From Pelomicrobium methylotrophicum (GTDB lineage Bacteria; Pseudomonadota; Gammaproteobacteria; Burkholderiales; UBA6910), in NCBI RefSeq assembly GCF_008014345.1, contig NZ_VPFL01000015.1, positions 29,087 to 93,086 of the forward strand: DNA of 64,000 nt, written 5' to 3'. Position 1 is the first letter of the stretch, and every line of letters begins with the position of its first letter. The notes under the pieces were generated by a model that did no database searches, was not told where the DNA came from, and saw only the letters and a list, made by a program, of their open reading frames with translations. Positions 18,965-28,163 of the stretch are shown here, piece after piece. The position numbers were made by a program, and so were the translations under genes.

Positions 18965-20182
18965 CTATTTCTTGACCAGCGGGCACTTGCTCTCGGAAAG
19001 CGGCATGAACGCCTGGTCGCCCGGGATCACCTGCCGGATATGGTAGTAGTCCCAGGGATACCTGGACTCCTCGGGCTTCTTCACCTGGACGAGATACATG
19101 TCGTGCACCATGCGGCCGTCGTCCCGGATCCTGCCGTTCTTGGCGAAGAAGTCGTTGACCGGGGTCGCCTTCATCTTCGCCATGACGGTCATGGTGTCGT
19201 CGGTGCCTGCGGCCTTGACCGCCTTCAAGTAGTGGTACACCGCGGAGTAGTCCCCCGCCTGCACCATGGTGGGCATGCGCTTGCGGCTCTCGAAGAAGCG
19301 CTTCGACCAGGCCCGGGTCTCGTCGTTGTAGTCCCAATAGAAGCCGGTCGTCAGATACATGCCCTGGGTCGCCTTGAGCCCGAGGGTATGGACGTCGGAG
19401 ATGAACATCAAAAGGCCCGCCAGGGACTGCTTGGGGGTGATGCCGAACTCGGCCGCTTGCTTGATGGAATTGATGGTGTCGTTGCCGGCGTTGGCCAGCC
19501 CGATCACCTGGGCTCCGGAAGCCTGGGCCTTGAGCAGGAACGACGAAAAATCCTGCGCCGGGAACGGATGCCGTACGCTACCCAACACCTTGCCCCCCAT
19601 TTTCTCCACGATGGCCGTCGTGTCCCGCTCCAGGGAATGGCCGAAAGCATAGTCGGCGGTGAGGAAAAACCAGCTCTTGCCCCCCTGCTGCACCACCGCT
19701 CGTCCGGTGCCCACGGCAAGGGCATAGGTGTCGTAGGTCCAGTGCACGTTGGTGTCGGTGCACTGCTCGTTGGTGATCGGCGTGGAGGCGGCCCCCGAGA
19801 CTAGAGTGATCTTGTTCTTCTCCTTGGCCACCTTCATCACCGCCAGCGCCGTGGAGGTGGTCACCAGGTCCACGATCACGTCCACCTTGTCCCGGTCGAA
19901 CCACTCCCGTGCCTTGTTGGCGGAGATGTCCCCCTTGTTCTGGTGGTCGGCGGAAACGATCTCGATCTTGAAGTTGGGCTTCTCCTTCTCGACGAAGTCC
20001 TTGACTGCCATCTCCACCGCCAGCAGCGACCCCGGTCCGGCCAAGTCCGAGTAGGTGCCTGACATGTCCGTGAGGACGCCGATCTTCACCACGCCGTCGG
20101 AGATCTTCTGCTGGGCCATCGCCGCCGGGTTCACCGCCAACAGCCCTGCAACGGCCAGCGCGCCTGCGAGCCTTCGTTTCAT
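18965..20182 (-). CDS. Periplasmic binding protein of the Liv-type ABC transporter
   Basis: Type I periplasmic binding protein of 405 residues. Residues 1-23 form a signal peptide (RRLAGALAVAGLLAVNPAAMAQ). The mature start KISDGVVKIGVLTDMSGTYSDLAG is the typical LivJ/LivK-like first strand and loop. FFLTADYAFGHSLERDT and the DYSAVYHYLKAVKAAG block are typical of betaproteobacterial members. It lies between livF and livH. The ligand is unknown, and neighbouring acyl-CoA ligase and beta-oxidation genes make a carboxylic acid at least as likely as a branched-chain amino acid. Confidence 0.9.
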   Translation of the reverse strand: MKRRLAGALAVAGLLAVNPAAMAQQKISDGVVKIGVLTDMSGTYSDLAGPGSLLAVEMAVKDFVEKEKPNFKIEIVSADHQNKGDISANKAREWFDRDKVDVIVDLVTTSTALAVMKVAKEKNKITLVSGAASTPITNEQCTDTNVHWTYDTYALAVGTGRAVVQQGGKSWFFLTADYAFGHSLERDTTAIVEKMGGKVLGSVRHPFPAQDFSSFLLKAQASGAQVIGLANAGNDTINSIKQAAEFGITPKQSLAGLLMFISDVHTLGLKATQGMYLTTGFYWDYNDETRAWSKRFFESRKRMPTMVQAGDYSAVYHYLKAVKAAGTDDTMTVMAKMKATPVNDFFAKNGRIRDDGRMVHDMYLVQVKKPEESRYPWDYYHIRQVIPGDQAFMPLSESKCPLVKK

Positions 20183-20204
20183 CGCTTCCTCCTCTTAGTG
20201 CTTG

Positions 20205-20927
20205 TCAAACACCCAGGTAGTCGTGCAGCACATCCATCTTCGCTTCCAGCTCTTCCTTCTTCACCATGTCCAGGATGCGCCCGTGCTCGATCACGTAATG
20301 GCGATCCGCAAGCGGTGCGGCGAAGCGGAAATTCTGCTCCACCAGCACGATGGTGAACCCTCTGTCTTTGAGCTGCCGCAGCACCCGCCCCAGCGTCTGC
20401 ACGATCACCGGCGCCAGGCCCTCGGTGATTTCGTCCAGGAGCAGCAGCCGCGCGCCGGTGCGCAGGATCCGGGCCATGGCCAGCATCTGCCGTTCCCCGC
20501 CCGAGAGCCGCCCGCCCATGCTGTAACGCCGCTCCTTGAGGTTGGGGAACATCTCGTAGATCTCATCGATGCTCATGCCGCCGCTCGCGATCACCGGTGG
20601 CAACAACAGGTTTTCCTCGCAGGTCAGGCTCGCGTAGATGCCCCGCTCCTCGGGACAATAGCCGATGCCCAGGTGGGCGATCCTGTGGGGTGGAAGGCCG
20701 ATCGCCTCGCTGCCGTTGATCATGACCGACCCCGTGCGCCGGTCCGTGAGGCCCAGGATCGCCTTGAGCGTGGTGGTGCGCCCGGCGCCGTTGCGGCCGA
20801 GGAGCGTCACCATCTCGCCCCGATTCACAACGAAGTCGATCCCGTGCAGGATATGGGACTCGCCGTAGAACGCGTGCAGGTCGGTGACCCGCAGCATCTC
20901 CACGTTGGGCTTGAATGCGCTTGTCAT
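20205..20927 (-). CDS. livF: Liv-type ABC transporter ATP-binding protein LivF (Walker A Arg variant)
   Basis: Cytoplasmic ATPase subunit, 240 residues. The Walker A reads GRNGAGRTTT at residues 44-53, with Arg50 where Lys is canonical (codon at 20778-20780). The Q-loop region, signature SGGERQMLAMARIL, Walker B LLLLDEITEGLAP and H-loop region (VEQNF, with Asn rather than His) follow. The start overlaps the livG stop by 4 nt. Lys-to-Arg at this position would normally weaken ATP hydrolysis. I recall similar GRNGxGR motifs in other Liv-type ATPases, so it may be a subfamily trait and not decay. Confidence 0.9.
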   Translation of the reverse strand: MTSAFKPNVEMLRVTDLHAFYGESHILHGIDFVVNRGEMVTLLGRNGAGRTTTLKAILGLTDRRTGSVMINGSEAIGLPPHRIAHLGIGYCPEERGIYASLTCEENLLLPPVIASGGMSIDEIYEMFPNLKERRYSMGGRLSGGERQMLAMARILRTGARLLLLDEITEGLAPVIVQTLGRVLRQLKDRGFTIVLVEQNFRFAAPLADRHYVIEHGRILDMVKKEELEAKMDVLHDYLGV

Positions 20928-21682
20928 TGGGCCGTTCCCATGTACGCTTCCAGGACCTGCGGGTTGTGGGAAACCTCGTCGTAGGTTCCCTCGGCCAGCA
21001 CCTGGCCGCGGTTCAGCACAGTGATGGTGTCGGAGAGTTGCGCCACCACGCTCAAGTTGTGCTCCACCATGAGCACCGTGCGGTTGGCGGAGACCCGCTT
21101 GATCAGCTCCGCGACCCGTCCCACGTCCTCGTGGCCCATGCCCTGGGTCGGTTCGTCCAGCAGCATCAGGTCCGGTTCCAGCGCCAGGGTGGTGGCGATC
21201 TCCAGCGCCCGCTTACGCCCGTAGGGCAGCTCCACGGTGACGTTGTCGGCGTAGTCCTGCAGGTCCACGGCGGAGAGCAGCTCCAGCGCTCGTTCGTTCA
21301 GAACCTCGAGGCTTCGTTCCGGGCGCCAGAAGTGAAAGGAGGTGCCGAGCCTGCGCTGCAGCGCCACGCGCACGTTCTCCAGCACCGTGAGATGGGGAAA
21401 CACCGCCGAGATCTGAAAGGAGCGCACGATGCCGCGCCGAGCGATCTGGGCGGGCTTCTCGCGGGTGATGTCCTCGCCCGCGTAGAGAATCGTGCCTTTC
21501 GTGGGCTCGAGGAACTTGGTGAGCAGGTTGAAGACCGTGGTCTTGCCGGCCCCGTTGGGGCCGATCAGGGCGTGGATGGTGCCGCGCCGGACCTTGAGGT
21601 TCACGCCGTCCACGGCGACGAAGCCCTTGAACTCCTTGGTGAGGCCCCGCGTTTCGAGAATGATTTCCCCGTCTACCGCCAT
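20924..21682 (-). CDS. livG: Liv-type ABC transporter ATP-binding protein LivG
   Basis: Second ATPase subunit, 252 residues, with canonical Walker A GPNGAGKTT, Walker B LMLLDEPTQGM and H-loop VEHNL. The ABC signature is degenerate (ELPYGRKRALEIA instead of LSGGQ), as is common in LivG. The FQISAVFPHLTVLENV block is the family's Q-loop region. The gene starts 19 bp after the acyl-CoA ligase stop and overlaps livF by 4 nt. With LivF it forms an asymmetric ATPase pair. Confidence 0.93.
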   Translation of the reverse strand: MAVDGEIILETRGLTKEFKGFVAVDGVNLKVRRGTIHALIGPNGAGKTTVFNLLTKFLEPTKGTILYAGEDITREKPAQIARRGIVRSFQISAVFPHLTVLENVRVALQRRLGTSFHFWRPERSLEVLNERALELLSAVDLQDYADNVTVELPYGRKRALEIATTLALEPDLMLLDEPTQGMGHEDVGRVAELIKRVSANRTVLMVEHNLSVVAQLSDTITVLNRGQVLAEGTYDEVSHNPQVLEAYMGTAQ

Positions 21683-21701
21683 GGCTTGCCATCTCTGCGG
21701 G

Positions 21702-23333
21702 TCACAACGCTTTTGCCCGTTCCCGGAGCATGAATTTCTGGATCTTTCCCGTTGAGGTCTTGGGCAGCGGCCCGAACACCACCGTCCTCGGGCACTTGAA
21801 ATGGGCCAGGTTCTGGCGGCAGAACTCGATCAGCTCGTGCTCCGTGACGCTGGCGCCAGGCTTGAGCTCGACGAAGGCGCACGGGGTTTCGCCCCATTTC
21901 TCGTCTGGCTTCGCCACCACCGCCGCGGCCAGCACCGCCGGATGGCGGTAAAGGGTATCCTCGACCTCGATGGAGGAGATGTTCTCGCCCCCGGAGATGA
22001 TGATGTCCTTGGAGCGGTCCTTGATCTTCACGTAGCCGTCCGGCTCCATCACCGCCAGATCCCCGGTGTGGAACCAGCCGCCGGCGAACGCTTCCGCGGT
22101 GGCCTGGGGGTTCTTGAGGTAGCCCTTCATGGTGATGTTGCCGCGGAACATGATCTCCCCCATGGTTTCGCCGTCGCGCGGCACCTCCTCCATGGTGCGG
22201 GGGTCCATCACCGTCATGCCCTGCTGGGTGGGGTAACGCACCCCTTGGCGGCCGTTCTTCTGAGTGCGCTCGGCAAGCGAGAGCGATCCCCACTCGGCGT
22301 GCTTGGCGCACACCGCCGCCGGGCCGTAGGTCTCGGTGAGCCCGTAGACGTGGGTAATGTTAAAGCCGATCCGCTCCATGCCCTCGATCACCGCCGCCGG
22401 TGGCGCGGCGCCCGCGATCATGCCGTAGACCGTATGGTCGATGCCCTTGCGCAGCTCGTCGGGCGCGTTGATGAACATGGCGTGCACGATGGGCGCGCCG
22501 CAGTAGTGGGTCACCCGGTGCTGGCGGATCAACTCCAGCATGCGGCCGACCTCCACCTTGCGCAGGCACACGTTCACGCCCACGTTGGCCGCCATGGTCC
22601 AGGGGAAGCACCAGCCGTTGCAGTGGAACATGGGCAGCGTCCACAGGTACACGGCGTGCTGGGGCATGCCCCAGACCAGGATGTTGCTTATCGCGTTCAG
22701 GTACGCGCCCCGGTGGTGATAGACCACGCCCTTGGGATTTCCCGTGGTGCCCGAAGTGTAGTTGAGCGCGATGGCGTTCCACTCGTCGGAGGGGAGCGAC
22801 CAACGGAACTCGGGATCGCCCTCCTCCAAAAACGCTTCGTATTCAGTTTCTCCGAGGCGCTCGCCCGGCCCCTGATACGCCGGATCGTCGATATCGATCA
22901 CCAGGGGCCGCTTCTCGAGCATCGCCAGGGCCTTGGCGATCGTGGACGAGAATTCCCGGTCGGTGATCAACACCTTCGCCTCGCCGTGCTGGAGCATGAA
23001 GGCGATGGCCTCGGCGTCCAGCCGGGTGTTGAGCGTGTTGAGCACGGCGCCGATCATGGCGGGGCCGAAGTGGGCCTCGACCATAGCGGGAATGTTGGGG
23101 GCCATGACGGCCACCGTGTCCCCCTCGCCCACGCCGCGTCTTTGAAGCGCCGAAGCCAGGCGCCGGCAGCGGGCATAGGTCTCGGCCCAGGTCATTCTGC
23201 GCTCGCCGTGGATGACCGATATCCGCTCCGGGTAGACATCGGCCGCCCATTCCAGAAAACTCAAGGGCGAGAGCGGCGTGTAGTTCGCCGGATTGCGATC
23301 CAGCGCCACGTTGTAAGGATTCACGCGGGTCAT
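21702..23333 (-). CDS. Acyl-CoA ligase (AMP-forming), medium/short-chain type
   Basis: ANL-family ligase of 543 residues resembling the AlkK/medium-chain group. The P-loop LNYTSGTTGNPKGVVYHHRG, THVYGLTETYGPAAVC, GWFHTGDLAVMEPDGYVKIKD and the C-terminal catalytic lysine block PKTSTGKIQKFMLRE are all present. ATG 23333 follows GGAGGAGG closely and begins MTRVNPYNVALDRNPANYTP, the family N-terminus. Upstream in-frame codons are ignored. It lies directly upstream of livG and downstream of the sigma54-type regulator gene, so it probably activates the acid imported by this transporter (inference). Confidence 0.92.
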   Translation of the reverse strand: MTRVNPYNVALDRNPANYTPLSPLSFLEWAADVYPERISVIHGERRMTWAETYARCRRLASALQRRGVGEGDTVAVMAPNIPAMVEAHFGPAMIGAVLNTLNTRLDAEAIAFMLQHGEAKVLITDREFSSTIAKALAMLEKRPLVIDIDDPAYQGPGERLGETEYEAFLEEGDPEFRWSLPSDEWNAIALNYTSGTTGNPKGVVYHHRGAYLNAISNILVWGMPQHAVYLWTLPMFHCNGWCFPWTMAANVGVNVCLRKVEVGRMLELIRQHRVTHYCGAPIVHAMFINAPDELRKGIDHTVYGMIAGAAPPAAVIEGMERIGFNITHVYGLTETYGPAAVCAKHAEWGSLSLAERTQKNGRQGVRYPTQQGMTVMDPRTMEEVPRDGETMGEIMFRGNITMKGYLKNPQATAEAFAGGWFHTGDLAVMEPDGYVKIKDRSKDIIISGGENISSIEVEDTLYRHPAVLAAAVVAKPDEKWGETPCAFVELKPGASVTEHELIEFCRQNLAHFKCPRTVVFGPLPKTSTGKIQKFMLRERAKAL

Positions 23334-23373
23334 TCCTCCTCCTGCGATGCGCCGAAAGGCATCGTTAGAAACC

Positions 23374-23388
23374 GCCCGAACCCGGCCA
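23374..23388 (-). promoter_or_regulatory. Weak candidate -24/-12 (sigma54) promoter before the acyl-CoA ligase
   Basis: On the minus strand TGGCCGGGTTCGGGC has the invariant GG and GC dinucleotides at the correct 10-bp internal spacing for sigma54. The -12 side is poor (GGGC for TTGC). It lies 41-55 bp before the ligase start and downstream of a sigma54-activator-like gene. A chance match is quite possible. Confidence 0.3.
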
Positions 23389-23484
23389 GGATCTAGTTTT
23401 GTACGAAAGCGCTCAGGCGCGCGGCGGCCGTTTGACCGGTTCCGCAGACATGATAGTTCAGGATCAAGGGAGCGGATTGATCCT

Positions 23485-24960
23485 TCAGGCGTTTCGGTGT
23501 CTGAAAAACTTGACACGTGCGCCGGCTGGCCGGGACGCGAGGCCCAAGGCCGCCATCTTCTCGTAAAGCGTGGCGCGAGAGATTCCCAGAAGCCGCGCCG
23601 CCATCACCTTGTTGCCCCTGGCTGCGATGAGGGCTTCCCGAATGGCCTCCCGCTGGCACTCAGCCACCGCCTCCGTTAGGCGCCGGGGAAGGGCCGGATT
23701 CCCGCCCGCGCCGCCCCGGCCATAGGCGAAGGGGGCGGCGGGCAGGGCGTGGGCGAAGTCCTCGGCCCCCAAGCGCCGGCCTTCCGCCAGCATGGTGACC
23801 TGTTCCAGCACGTTGCCCAGCTCCCGCACGTTGCCCGGCCAGGAATAGGCGCGCAACAGGGCCAAGGCGTCCCGGGTCAGCTCCCGCTGGGGCAGCCCGG
23901 TGCGCTCGGCGATGCGCTCGAGCAACACTTCGCACAGGGCCTCCAGGTCTTCCAGCCGCTCGCGCAAGGGGGGCACGTCGATGCGCAGCACGTTCAACCG
24001 GTAGTAGAGGTCGGCGCGCAACCGCCCTTCCTGAACCAAGCGCTTGAGATCATAGGTGGTGGTGGCGATCACCCGCACGTCCACCTGGACGATCTTGTGG
24101 GAGCCGGGAAGCTCGAACGCCTGCTCCTGCAGCACCCGCAAGAGCCTGGGTTGCAGCGCCGGCGGAATGTCCCCCACCTCGTCCAGAAAGAGGGTACCCC
24201 CATGGGCCAGCTTGAGCTTGCCCTCCCGGAGGCGGCGCTCCGCGCCGGCGAGGGCGCCGGGCGCGACCCCGAACAGCTCCTGCTCCAGAACCTGCTCTGG
24301 AATGCCTCCCATGTGCTGGCAGACGAAGGGACCTTCCGAGCGCGCCGAGGCGGCGTGGATCGCGTGGGCCAAGAGTTCCTTGCCGGTGCCGGTCTCCCCG
24401 TGAATCAACACCGTGGTATCGAGCTGCGCCGCGCGGCGCGCCTGGCGCTTCACTTCCAGGGACGCGGCGCTCGTGCCGACGAAACTGGAAAAGCTGTACT
24501 TGGGGCGCCGGCGCTGGGCCAGTTCCCGCTGGGCCCGAGCCAAGTCGCGCTGCAGGCGGGTGAATTTGGACACCAGGGGCTTCAAATACTGGGGACGGTC
24601 ATAGAGCACGAAACCCACTGCACCCGTGACCTGTCCGTCTTCTCCGCGCAGGGGCAAGCGGGTCACGACGAACGACTGCTGGCCGAACTCCATGATGTCC
24701 AGCAGGATCGGCTCCCCCGTCTCCACCACCCGGCGCATGAGGCTCGCGGGGATCACCTGCTCCACCGGCTTGCCCAACGCTTGATGGGCGCCCGCGAGCC
24801 CGAGCAGCGCCAGGTACTTGTCGCTGATCCACACGATGCGGGCCTCCCGGTCCACAATCACGGCGCCCTCGCAGATGCTCTCGAACATCTGGAAGAGGGA
24901 GCGCACTGCCTGCTCGTGGATCGCGGCGGCAGCGGCGTGCAAGGAGACGTCGGCGACCAT
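23485..24960 (-). CDS. PAS-AAA+-Fis regulator of the sigma54 activator class, GAFTGA degenerate
   Basis: 491-residue regulator. Residues about 20-125 form a PAS-like sensor domain (FESICEGAVIVDREARIVWI). A linker with coiled-coil character at 130-152 follows, then the AAA+ core with Walker A GETGTGKE (188-195) and Walker B GGTLFLDEVGD (254-264), the R-finger region and WPGNVREL. A Fis-type helix-turn-helix closes it (GNKVMAARLLGISRATLYEKM). The sigma54-contacting loop, normally GAFTGA, reads GALAGA (235-240). It probably controls the acyl-CoA ligase/transporter genes just downstream. With Phe and Thr lost, true sigma54 activation is uncertain. Confidence 0.9.
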   Translation of the reverse strand: MVADVSLHAAAAAIHEQAVRSLFQMFESICEGAVIVDREARIVWISDKYLALLGLAGAHQALGKPVEQVIPASLMRRVVETGEPILLDIMEFGQQSFVVTRLPLRGEDGQVTGAVGFVLYDRPQYLKPLVSKFTRLQRDLARAQRELAQRRRPKYSFSSFVGTSAASLEVKRQARRAAQLDTTVLIHGETGTGKELLAHAIHAASARSEGPFVCQHMGGIPEQVLEQELFGVAPGALAGAERRLREGKLKLAHGGTLFLDEVGDIPPALQPRLLRVLQEQAFELPGSHKIVQVDVRVIATTTYDLKRLVQEGRLRADLYYRLNVLRIDVPPLRERLEDLEALCEVLLERIAERTGLPQRELTRDALALLRAYSWPGNVRELGNVLEQVTMLAEGRRLGAEDFAHALPAAPFAYGRGGAGGNPALPRRLTEAVAECQREAIREALIAARGNKVMAARLLGISRATLYEKMAALGLASRPAGARVKFFRHRNA

Positions 24961-24975
24961 GGATTTTCCAGCGTG

Positions 24976-26346
24976 TTATGGGCGCCCGCTGCCGCTTTCG
25001 CGCAGCAGGGCCACCGCCTGCTCGATGCGCTCCACGGGGATCACTTCGAGTCCGGCGGGGGGTTGCTTCGGCGCATTGGCCTTGGGAACCACCGCGCGGT
25101 TGAAACCCAGCTTGGCCGCTTCCTTGAGCCGCTCCTGGCCCCGCTGCACTGGGCGCACTTCGCCAGCGAGCCCCACTTCGCCGAAAGCCACCAGCTTCGG
25201 CGGCAGCGGCCGTCCAGTGAGAGAAGAAACGATGGCCAGGCAGGCAGGCAGGTCCGCACCCGGCTCGCCGATCTTGACGCCGCCGACCGCATTCACGAAC
25301 ACGTCCTGGTCGTAGCAGGCAATCCCCACGTGCCGGTGCAAGACAGCCAGCAGCATGGCGAGACGGTTCTGCTCCAGACCCACCGTGAGCCGCCGGGGAT
25401 TGGGCGCGTGGGCAGCGTCGACCAGCGCCTGGATCTCCACGAGGAGCGGGCGTGTGCCCTCCTGGGTCACCATCACGCAGGAGCCGGCCACTTCCCGCTC
25501 GTGGTGGGAGAGAAACAGCGCCGAAGGGTTGGACACCGGGCGTAGTCCCCGCTCGGTCATGGCGAACACTCCGAGTTCGTTCACCGCGCCGAAACGGTTC
25601 TTAAAGGCGCGGATCATGCGGAAGCTGGAGTGAGTGTCGCCCTCGAAGTAGAGCACCGTGTCCACCATGTGCTCCAGCACCCTAGGGCCGGCCAGCGCTC
25701 CTTCCTTGGTCACGTGGCCCACCAGGATTATGGCGGCGCCGCCTGCCTTGGCGAGCCGCGTGAGTTGGGCGGCGCATTCGCGCACTTGCGCCACGGAGCC
25801 GGGCGCCGATTGGAGGGCACTCGAATAAAGCGTCTGGATCGAGTCGATCACCGCGACCACGGGGCGCTCGCGAAGCATCGTGTCCTGGATGCGCTCGAGC
25901 TGGATTTCGGCGAGGAGGGGCAGACGGCGAGCCTGTACGCCGAGGCGCTTTGCCCGCAGCGCCACCTGCTGGGGCGACTCCTCCCCGCTCACGTACAGCA
26001 CTTTCCGATCGCCCGCCAGGTGCGAAAGCGCCTGCAGCAGCAGCGTGGACTTGCCAATCCCTGGATCGCCGCCGAGGAGTACCACGCCGCCGGGAACCAC
26101 GCCGCCACCCAGCACGCGGTCGAACTCGGAAATGCCGGTAGGGAGCCTCGGCTGCTCGGCGGCCTCGACCTCAGCGAGCATCTGGAGCCCCGCCTCCTCT
26201 GAAATCGGCACGAAGCGCGACTCCGTCTTTTCCGCCACGGTTTCCACCAGCGTGTTCCACGACTGGCAATGGGGGCATTGCCCCTGCCACTTGAGCGCTT
26301 GGCCGCCACACTCGGTGCAAACGAAAACAGATTTGGGTTTTGCCAT
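24976..26346 (-). CDS. radA: DNA repair protein RadA
   Basis: RecA-like ATPase that promotes branch migration in recombination. The 456 residues contain the N-terminal C4 zinc finger (CTECGG ... CPHC), Walker A GGDPGIGKSTLLLQ, the RadA-specific KNRFGAVNELGVF motif and a Lon-protease-like C-terminal domain (FVNAVGGVKIGEPGADL). ATG 26346 begins MAKPKSVFVCTECGG, the normal start, so an upstream in-frame ATG at 26382 is rejected. Its neighbours are the sigma54-type regulator (15 bp gap) and, upstream, a divergent small gene. radA-alr proximity is common in related bacteria. Confidence 0.96.
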   Translation of the reverse strand: MAKPKSVFVCTECGGQALKWQGQCPHCQSWNTLVETVAEKTESRFVPISEEAGLQMLAEVEAAEQPRLPTGISEFDRVLGGGVVPGGVVLLGGDPGIGKSTLLLQALSHLAGDRKVLYVSGEESPQQVALRAKRLGVQARRLPLLAEIQLERIQDTMLRERPVVAVIDSIQTLYSSALQSAPGSVAQVRECAAQLTRLAKAGGAAIILVGHVTKEGALAGPRVLEHMVDTVLYFEGDTHSSFRMIRAFKNRFGAVNELGVFAMTERGLRPVSNPSALFLSHHEREVAGSCVMVTQEGTRPLLVEIQALVDAAHAPNPRRLTVGLEQNRLAMLLAVLHRHVGIACYDQDVFVNAVGGVKIGEPGADLPACLAIVSSLTGRPLPPKLVAFGEVGLAGEVRPVQRGQERLKEAAKLGFNRAVVPKANAPKQPPAGLEVIPVERIEQAVALLRESGSGRP

Positions 26347-26669
26347 CGGCGGTCGCGGGGTTTCAGGTCTTGGCCAGGGCACTCCAGCGCCGGAGAACGC
26401 AGCAAGCCCTCGACACGCTAACCGACCTCGCCTGCCGAATCAAGCGAGCCCGCTGATCCGGCGCACCCCTTCGGACGGTCGCACCCCCAGGCTCGAGCGC
26501 GCCCGTCCCGAAGTCACGAGGGGGTAAGCAGGGAAGGCTCGAGCCCGTAACGTTCGGTGAACTCCTCCCTAATGGGGTTATGAAACATTCATGAACAGCT
26601 TTTCTTGATCTTGAAAGAAGGGTCCTTCTATACTGGGAATCAAAGCCTTGCAACCCAAGGAGCCGGTCC
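26347..26669. other. Divergent intergenic region between radA and the small exported protein gene
   Basis: These 323 bp separate divergent genes. A good promoter for the plus-strand gene lies at 26605-26634. I saw no other gene, and no convincing radA promoter was recognised by eye. Confidence 0.5.
26605..26634 (+). promoter_or_regulatory. Sigma70-type promoter of the 26670 gene
   Basis: TTGATC (26605-26610) and TATACT (26629-26634) are separated by 18 bp in a locally AT-rich stretch, 36 bp before the start codon. Confidence 0.6.
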
Positions 26670-27017
26670 ATGAAAACCCAGGTTGTCAAACCCCAGGTTG
26701 TCAAACGGTTGACTGCCGCAGGTCTCGCCCTCGCTTTTGCGTGTGCATCCGCTTCTTTGCCGGCCGCCGGCTACGATCCACAAACCGGCGACCCAGGGGC
26801 TGCCATGGCTGCGGATGCCCTGTTCGCCCGGCCCATCGGGTTGATCGGGGCCGTGCTCGGCGCCGCCCTTTGGGTGGTCTCCCTGCCCTTCACGCTGCCG
26901 AGCCGGAGCGCCGACGAGGCAGGGCAGGCGCTCGTCGGTGCGCCGCTCCAGTACACCTTCGAGCGGCCGCTGGGAGTCGAGCCGAGGCAGTGGTCACCGC
27001 CCGCCAGCCATGACTGA
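26670..27017 (+). CDS. Small exported/membrane protein of unknown function
   Basis: 115 residues. The N-terminus has two near-repeats (QVVKPQVVK) and a hydrophobic segment LTAAGLALAFACASASLPAAG that looks like a signal peptide. A second hydrophobic helix, PIGLIGAVLGAALWVVSLPF, is followed by TLPSRSADEAGQALVGAPLQYTFERPLG. I recall small conserved proteobacterial proteins with this arrangement (transmembrane GxxxxVVSLPF, then YTFxRPLG), but no function is established that I can name. It has its own promoter and a ribosome binding site (CAAGGAG) and ends 2 bp from the convergent alr stop. Confidence 0.75.
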   Translation: MKTQVVKPQVVKRLTAAGLALAFACASASLPAAGYDPQTGDPGAAMAADALFARPIGLIGAVLGAALWVVSLPFTLPSRSADEAGQALVGAPLQYTFERPLGVEPRQWSPPASHD

Positions 27018-27019
27018 CC

Positions 27020-28087
27020 TCAACGGTCCTGCCGCGGCACCCGGGACGCGAGGCGGCACAGCAGCTCGTAGCTGATGGTGCCCGCCGCGCGGGCCACTTC
27101 GTCCACCGGCAGCCCTTCCCCCCAGAGCGTCACCCGGGCGCCCACGCCCGCCTCGGGTACCGGCGTCAAGTCCACGCTCAGCATGTCCATGGATACGCGC
27201 CCCAGCGTCCGAGTGCGCACGCCGTTCACGAGCACTGGCGTGCCCGTCCCGGCGTGCCGCGGGTATCCGTCCGCGTAGCCGCAAGCCACGGTGCCGACCC
27301 GCATCGGGTGAGGCGCAGTAAAGAGGCCGCCGTAGCCCACCCGGTCCCCGGCCTGCAGCGATTGAACGGCGATCACCTCGCTCTCGAGTGTCATCACCGG
27401 CTTCAGGCCCAACGCTTCCGCAGATCGGTCAGGAAACGGCGAGGCCCCGTACAGCATGATGCCAGGACGGACCCAGTCACCGTGGGTCTCGGGGTAGCGT
27501 AGCAGCGCCGCCGAATTAGCCAGGCACCGCGGCAGCCTCAGCCCGGCGGTGAGCGCGTTAAAGCGCTCCAGTTGCGCCGCCACTCCTTCGTCGGGTTCGT
27601 CCGCCGTCGCGAAATGAGTCATGAGGGTGACGCTCTCCACCGCGGCGGAGGCCTTGATCTGCGCCCATGCCGAGGCGAACTCGCTCGGCGAGAAGCCCAG
27701 CCGGTTCATTCCGGTATTGATCTTCAGGAACACGTCGAGCCGACCGCGTCGGCGCGCGGCGGCCAGCATCCGCAACTGCTCGAAGCAGTGGATCACCACC
27801 GAAAGCCGGTACGCTTCGGCCGCCGCCAGCTCGTCGGGAGAGAAAAAACCCTCAAGGAGGAGGATCGGCTGGCGAAACCCCCGGTCCCGCAGCTCCATCG
27901 CCCGCTCGATTTCGAGGAGGGCGAAGCCGTCGGCATCCCGGAGCGCTTCGGCGGCCTTGAGATCGCCGTGGCCGTAGGCATTCGCCTTGATGACGGCGAA
28001 GACCCGCGCGCCGCGGGCGGTGCGTCGCGCGAGGGCGTAGTTGGCGGCGAGGGCGCTCCAGTCGAAAACGGCGCGCAGCGGGCGCAT
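27020..28087 (-). CDS. alr: Alanine racemase
   Basis: PLP enzyme that interconverts L- and D-alanine for peptidoglycan. At 355 residues it has normal length for the proteobacterial DadX/Alr group. The PLP lysine is Lys34 in [10 protein letters not shown], and the second active-site region reads [20 protein letters not shown] then GYADGYPR, including the expected catalytic Tyr. [13 protein letters not shown] is a further family block. Biosynthetic Alr and catabolic DadX are not separable by sequence here, but no dadA neighbour is present, which favours a biosynthetic role. Confidence 0.95.
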   Translation of the reverse strand: MRPLRAVFDWSALAANYALARRTARGARVFAVIKANAYGHGDLKAAEALRDADGFALLEIERAMELRDRGFRQPILLLEGFFSPDELAAAEAYRLSVVIHCFEQLRMLAAARRRGRLDVFLKINTGMNRLGFSPSEFASAWAQIKASAAVESVTLMTHFATADEPDEGVAAQLERFNALTAGLRLPRCLANSAALLRYPETHGDWVRPGIMLYGASPFPDRSAEALGLKPVMTLESEVIAVQSLQAGDRVGYGGLFTAPHPMRVGTVACGYADGYPRHAGTGTPVLVNGVRTRTLGRVSMDMLSVDLTPVPEAGVGARVTLWGEGLPVDEVARAAGTISYELLCRLASRVPRQDR

Positions 28088-28163
28088 GCGTCAAGAACGA
28101 GGAAGGAAGGAGGAAGGATGACCGAAAAATGACCGGGCCAGGAGGTCGGCGGATCGGATCCGT

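Noticed and set aside
23749..25545. A 598-codon plus-strand open frame opposite the regulator and radA
   Set aside because: Antisense shadow; the minus strand carries two unmistakable proteins over the same bases.
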